A DNA stretch of 64,000 nucleotides from Basidiobolus meristosporus CBS 931.73 (taxonomy: Eukaryota; Basidiobolomycota; Basidiobolomycetes; Basidiobolales; Basidiobolaceae): contig MCFE01000465.1 of assembly GCA_002104905.1 (NCBI GenBank), positions 1 through 64,000 of the forward strand, written 5' to 3'. The translations under genes were made by a program, and so were the position numbers. Under the pieces are notes generated by a model. That model had not been told where the DNA came from, searched no databases, and worked only from the letters and a program-made list of their open reading frames with translations. This document shows, in pieces, positions 58,832 to 64,000 of this stretch. How positions within the stretch are numbered: the stretch's first letter is position 1; each line of letters starts with the position of its first letter.

Positions 58832-61262
58832 CCCCCTATGAAAAATTTTTGAGATGATCCCATCAAAAGGCTGTTACAAAGTTAATGTCCTATGACTGAG
58901 AGGTACTGATCTTGTCAGGACTCCATCCAGAGACTGTTGAAAAATAATTGCACCCCAGATTTCACAAAAAACTTTGTCAAAATTTTTCATCACAACAATG
59001 TATAAGTGGCTTTTGATTGGTTCCCTGCCAATTTGCTCACTTTCTGATATCAGACACTCTATTGCCTCCTATGTTTGTGTGAATTGATTGACTATTGCCT
59101 CTTTTTCACACTCCTTACTTCCTGACTCAACTGTTTCTCTTACTTTTCATGCGTACAAATTGATTTATTTCCGTTGAAACTTCAGTTGTACCTCAATTGC
59201 CAATTGTATTGACCTATACAAGTCTCTATACCCTACACCAACATTAAGCCCAACCTTACACTAAACAAGTAACTCCATTAAAATCCACCACTCAATAAGT
59301 ATTTCTGCTGTAACACTCTGGTTCCACAACTTTGGCAGGAACCCAACAGCTTTATGCCACTGTTCATTCACTGGTTCCCACATGTCCTGGTCTTCAGCCG
59401 GCACTGCAAGGTCTAGCTCCTCATCTGCCAGTCTTTGCAATAAATCCTTGCAATATTCCAGTGCGTTTTCTTGAGCACTGCTCTTGAAGAAGTGCTGCAA
59501 CCTCTTGGTGTGCCTATTAATGTTCCAAAACTCCACTGAAGGCATTGTGATAGTCTTTTGAGCTCTTGATGTTGTAGCCTTGTCTTTCAGTGGGATCTCC
59601 ACTCTGTCAACAATGGAGGCTGTGGTAGATGAATTGCCTTTTTCAGCAAACTCATCTACCTTGCTGGAGTGTAGCTCAACTGGCTGCGCTTCCAACTCTT
59701 GTGAAAACAGCTGTTTTCTTGTTGGTAATTCTTCTTGGCTATGATGGGACTCAGTCTGTTCCTAGCTTGTGGCGTTAATTGGCAAGAACTGCAGTTTTTG
59801 TTGCATGCCTCCCTGTCTCAGGCTTGGGTAGGCATTTTTCCCTTTACCTTTTCCTTTGTCACAGCCAGGTCTTTCACTGCTACTTTGTCTAAGTGCTTCT
59901 TGTATAGAACTATGTTTTCTCCTGGATAAATTCTGCTCTGACACATCTGTTTTGGCTGGCTTGTCCCTTGCTGGCACTCTTCTGGCAACCTGACATTTCT
60001 TTTCAGCTTGTTTTGCGCTCTCAACTGTAGTTGTGACAGGATCCTGTAAAAGCGGCTGGTTTTTATCACTGCCAGGTCCTTCACTGCTACTTTGACTGGG
60101 TGCTTCTTGAGTGGTACTACACTTTTTCCTTGATAAATGTTGTGCTGGTGCATCCATGTCTGCCTGCTTGTCCTTAAGTGGCACTCTTCCAGCTACCTGA
60201 CATCTCTTTGACACTTGTCTGGAACTTTTGGCCCTGCTTGTAACAGGCTCTTGAGGAAGCTGCTGGTTTTTAGCCATGGCACCCTTGTTCTTCTGCCTTT
60301 GATAGTTTCTGATATTCTTAAGATACTTTCTTTGCATACCAATGCTGGCCCAAAATCTGTTTGCCCATTTGAATCCAGGATAATGCTCATGGAACAAGTC
60401 AAGTGCATTCTGCTTGGCCTTGGGTTCCTGATGGTCCCATGGTATGCCGGCCTTAAGGTGATGGCATGCTAGACTTCTGACAGCCTCTTGTATATTAGCC
60501 CACTCTTCATTATTGCACTCAATGGCTTCACAGATCTTCAATGTCTTTTGATTTTTAGGCTTTAGTATAACACCACATTGTCTCCCTCCCATGCGGTGAT
60601 AGGTTTTTCTGTGGGCTTTATCTTTGGGCACTGTTGTTGTGCTTCAAAGACTAGACTTGTTCCATTGTACTGTGCCAGGGCGCATGGCACAATCTGTGGT
60701 TGTAAAGAACAATCAGGCGCAATATTGTAGCTACCAGAAGGCAGGATTGTTCTTGAACAATTTTGCACTGTGTGGGACATTCTCACACACTATGGCACAA
60801 TCTAACATGATGAGGTTGGCATGGATGATTGCGCCAACTTGTAATGTTTGCATCATGTGCGCAATTGGATACCGCTATTATGGCAGGTAAAATCCAGTAT
60901 TTGGATATGTTTCTTTAATGTAAATGGAAATAAATGTGTATCACACTATAAACTACACTGATACTTACCATTTTGGTTACCATCACTCCAATTGGACGGA
61001 TTCTCAGTGGTTAATTGGTTCAAAAGTATCCTGAGGCTGGCAGCCCCTAATTGGCTCATTGACTACTAAACAAGCTACCTGATTTGCCATCAAATATCCC
61101 ATTTTGCCCATTGAGAAAGTAAATCCCTGATCCTGGTGATTGGACAAGGTGTCATAGCTAGCACGCAAGCAATTGGGTAGGTGCAAAACAGATCTAATAG
61201 CTGCACTGGTATTACAGATGATGTATATATACGCAGGGTGTTTATTTATAGGGGTTCTGTCT
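58832..61262 (-). mobile_element. Element X, copy 2, with candidate terminal inverted repeats
   Basis: The left end reads ACCCCCTATGAAAAAT. At 61250-61262 the sequence TATAGGGGTTCTGT is an imperfect inverted match, so the element may span about 2.4 kb. Copy 1 shares the left end and the first 1.1 kb. It carries one minus-strand gene (59261-60631). A DNA-transposon-like layout fits, but no transposase motif is recognised, so it may be non-autonomous. The right boundary is tentative. Confidence 0.5.
59261..60631 (-). pseudogene. Element X protein gene, one stop interrupting
   Basis: Frames 59762-60631 (starting MPKDKAHRKTYHRMGGRQ) and 59261-59759 are in the same frame and are separated only by a TAG at 59762-59764. 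Together they would encode about 456 residues. The N-terminus has HHLKAGIPWDHQEPKAKQNA and FKWANRFWASIGMQRKYLKN; the middle holds three variants of a repeat containing QHLSRKK/QNLSRRK...IQEALRQSSSE; the C-terminus has FWNINRHTKRLQHFFKSSAQ. Copy 1 has a sense codon at the TAG position but stops elsewhere, so the ancestral frame was continuous. Function unknown. No DDE, HTH or recombinase motif is recognised. Confidence 0.6.
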
Positions 61263-61465
61263 CAAATGTGAGACAACCTTGATATTACTTATATCAAAAA
61301 TTTGATGATCACTGATTTGCAATGGCTTGATTTGGATTGCAAAAAAAAGGGTTGTTGGGATCATTACAAATAATAGCAATTCAAAGCAATTGCATCATCT
61401 TCTCCTGGGTTTTTTTCTGACAGGGATTACTACTGAAGCATTTGGTAGTGACTCACTTTGCACAC

Positions 61466-62641
61466 CTATACTACTTCCTGGCTGACTATCATCTTGGCTA
61501 CTTGTGTATTGTAGTCAGTATTTTGCATCCTAGTTGATGAGTGCAATGCTGCAGCTTGGCCGCGCTGAATTGCTCCAAAAAAACCAACTGAACCGGCCTG
61601 GAGTGCCATGCACTGACGTGTTCTTTTACTTGCCAAGGGCTTTGGTGGCTGAGGCACTTCATGTTGGTCATCATCAGTCAGTTCACCAGAAGTAACCTGC
61701 TGATGGTCAGGCAAAACAGCTCACGCAGGCATGCCTTGATGGGTTGAGATGGCCCTTGGCTGAGTTCAATGTGATGCTACATGTTGATGAGACTTGGTCT
61801 GCTCCAATGAACTTGTGTCTAAATGAGCAGTTTGGCAAGCTCTGGTAGTTTTGCCCTGAAGCATGCGCATTGACCCAATGTGCATTGACTTGATGTGGGG
61901 TGCTCTGGTAAAGGGTGTTGGCGTAGTCTGGACTGATGTGCGCTGGCGTGCTGTGGTTGCAAGAGATGGTAAGGAATCCAGCAAGGCATGCTGGCGCAAT
62001 CTGGACAATGTTGCTTGCAGCCTATATTCTTCCTCCTGAAGCTCACCATTGGATTCTTCAAGGTATTCACTTACCCTCTGTCTGATACTTTGGAGCTGTT
62101 GCCTGGATGAGTCCTGTGTATATTGCTCTTGGAAGCCACTTAGCTCTACTAATATATCACATAGTACATTAGTCATTTGAGGCAAAAACTCATTCAAAAT
62201 CTCTTTGGTTCCCAAATTTGAGGCATGAATGAACATGTCTGGCCCGTACTGAGCAAATTGTGTGCAAAATTGCTCCTGCATGTCTTCATCATGAAATCCC
62301 CTCACTCTCAGCTCATTCTTGATATCAATACTTGTCTTGTTATATATCTTTTTACATACATTGGCTGGCATCTTGATGTAGAACTCATGCCACAGCTTTC
62401 TACTCAAATTCTTCCATCTTTGTTAACTCTCTGAGGTATCTAGTTCTGCTATATTAATCAGTAGTGCCCAAGTATCTGTATGAAGGCTCATCATAGACAC
62501 TTGGGCCATACTAAAATCATTTGGCAAGAACTTGAACGGATCCAACATTGACTTATCCGGTCCAGACTGTGCTTGTGAGCTGGGGGATGGGTTTTGTCTG
62601 GGTTGTACTAAAGATGAGTTGCAACTTGATATGGGGACCAT
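61466..62641 (-). pseudogene. Decayed accessory gene of a Harbinger-like element, tentative
   Basis: Minus-strand frames 62423-62641, 61766-62407 and 61466-61714 are all in one frame, split by single stops. The joined product would be about 390 residues: a Ser/Pro/Gln start, DTWALLINIAELDTSES, then QRWKNLSRKLWHEFY, which looks Myb/SANT-like, then a helical, Gln/Glu-rich remainder. PIF/Harbinger elements carry a Myb-like gene beside the transposase, often divergently oriented. Here the next block, 63002-63825, is a transposase relic pointing the other way. The association is inference. Confidence 0.45.
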
Positions 62642-63001
62642 AGCAACAGATTTGGATACTTATATAGCAGTATATTGGCATTGACCTGGTCTTATATGAA
62701 ATATATATGATAACTACTGTGATTGTTGAATTTTCCATATATTATGCATGATGCTTCTTGGATTGTGTTGACATGGATCAGATCACATCAATTGCAGATT
62801 TCCTATTTTATTATAGACCTATGAGTAAAGCACCAATAAAAGACACCAAGGCATTGTTTGCGGATGATTTTTGCAACATAATGATGGGACACATGCCAAT
62901 TGATGGAGATTTAATAATAATGCATTGAAAATCAGATAAATAACGCAGATTGCACCAAATCAATTCGAACCACCTCCATACAATCATCCGCCAATTTTAA
63001 T

Positions 63002-63825
63002 ATGAATTACTCATCTGAATGTTCTTTTCTCATCAATCCCATCACTACCACTGGATTTCCTTTTGACACACTAGAGGAGATCTATCCCAAGTACTGTGAA
63101 CCATCAGCCCCCATCTACTCAAGGAGATCCCTTGTTAAGCTTCTCTGCTATTACAAGAACTATTGCCCTACAAGGTTTCATCCCACCATCCATGGCAACA
63201 AACATCCTAGAAGCTTTCATTCCCAGCTGACAGCAATGGAGAACCACCTTGCAGAGTGTACAAATGACTTGGAGCAGCTTGGAATACTAGGTTCAGAAGC
63301 TCCAATAGACTTCCATATCCCAGAGGGTTCAGCAGCAGGTTTCAAATCAGGAGTATTTTGGATACCTTCCCAGTGAGGATTAACAGACCTTCTTGAGGGC
63401 AGGGGCACTTTTATTCTGGCAAGTACAAGGCATACTGTGTGAAGTTTCAAGCACTGTCTGACATTGAGGGTAACATCATCTGGTTTAGTGGGCCATTTGC
63501 TGGAAGTAGGCATGACAAAGCAATCTGGGTAGAGAATCATCCTGAATTCAGTAGAGGGGAGAAATGTATGGCAGACTTAGCCTATATAGGAGAGGATTGT
63601 CAGAGATTAGGATGTATTACAGCTTATAGGAAGCCAAGGAATGGTGTGCTTAGCAGGAAGCAGAAGCTCTACAATGAGATATTTAATCCTTTTAGAGTGA
63701 GGGTAGAGCACACATATGGATATCTGAAGAGATTCAGCATATTGGCAGGTAAATACAGGGGAAAGTCATATACAGGAGAAAACTGCAGAATAAGTAAAAT
63801 AGTTAAGATACTTATTAATGCATAG
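63002..63825 (+). pseudogene. PIF/Harbinger-type (DDE_Tnp_4) transposase relic
   Basis: The open stretch 63439-63825 reads SGPFAGSRHDKAIW, CMADLAYIG, NEIFNPFRVRVEHTYGYLKRF, matching the second and third acidic positions and the C-terminal RVEHTYG motif of Harbinger/DDE_Tnp_4 transposases. Just upstream, in the same frame but behind a TGA, RINRPS and GHFYSGKYKAYCVKFQAL match the region after the first Asp. The 5' block 63002-63376 is open in another frame and is less clearly transposase. At least one stop and one frame change make it inactive. No TIRs were confirmed inside the window. Confidence 0.7.
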
Positions 63826-64000
63826 TATGTTCATACAAGAAGACATCCACTGAGAGAAATGTGTCTGGAGCATTATGAAGAGTAAATAAAGCAAGGAAAG
63901 CACTATTCTGAGCAACATAAGTAAGATTGAGTAAAATTGCCAGTAACTGTATCACACCACTGCCGTCATGGTAGAAGTTATAGTGCCAGATTGATCTGGC
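63826..64000. other. Right window edge, no feature seen
   Basis: Sequence following the transposase relic. Nothing can be assigned. Confidence 0.4.

Noticed and set aside
60670..60760. Inverted GAACAATC...GATTGTTC pair as a terminator or origin
   Set aside because: It is a short hairpin in transposon-derived sequence; nothing supports a function.
1..64000. CRISPR arrays, rRNA and tRNA genes
   Set aside because: No regularly spaced repeats, no rRNA-like stretches and no convincing A-box/B-box cloverleaf were seen by eye. A tRNAscan run would be needed to exclude tRNAs fully.

Overview
The window is eukaryotic and almost certainly fungal. It has split genes with short GT-AG introns (about 35-200 nt), a GH16 chitin-glucan transglycosylase of the Crh type, a GPI-anchored chitin deacetylase, and a SulP/STAS/cyclic-nucleotide-binding transporter of the yeast Vsb1 type. 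One intron has the full signature of a minor-spliceosome (U12, AT-AC) intron. That class is, to my knowledge, retained in early-diverging fungi and absent from Dikarya. Together with secreted Kunitz inhibitors, which are rare in fungi, this points to an early-diverging lineage (Zoopagomycota or Mucoromycota). The exact taxon is inference.

Layout. 1-0.7 kb: N-terminal part of a Crh-like enzyme (minus). 1.8-3.5 kb: a decayed alpha/beta hydrolase. 3.5-7.2 kb: gene-poor. 7.3-21.2 kb: a dense housekeeping block with an F-box/LRR protein and an Itc1/ACF1-like DDT-WHIM chromatin-remodelling subunit (plus), then STRAP (WD40), casein kinase 2 beta and a SulP transporter (minus). 24.2-25.6 kb: a coiled-coil protein of unknown function. 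25.9-29.7 kb: a small two-exon gene and two tandem Kunitz inhibitor genes, the second followed by a dead third Kunitz domain. 32.6-33.6 kb: chitin deacetylase. 36.4-39.3 kb: shuffled Copia fragments around a second repeat (called element X here). 42.1-53.1 kb: alanine aminotransferase, an unidentified conserved-looking protein, a TBC RabGAP, thymidylate kinase and MYG1. 53.5-63.9 kb: a transposon graveyard with a fold-back pair of Copia elements, a longer copy of element X, and a decayed PIF/Harbinger-type element.

The genes do not form a single pathway. The housekeeping genes serve chromatin, translation/RNP assembly, kinase signalling, vesicle traffic, dTTP synthesis and amino-acid metabolism. 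The accessory part with the clearest common theme is the secreted Kunitz pair, which is probably directed at external serine proteases. Exon structures were worked out by hand from reading frame, splice signals and family similarity. Unless stated otherwise, all listed junctions keep the frame.
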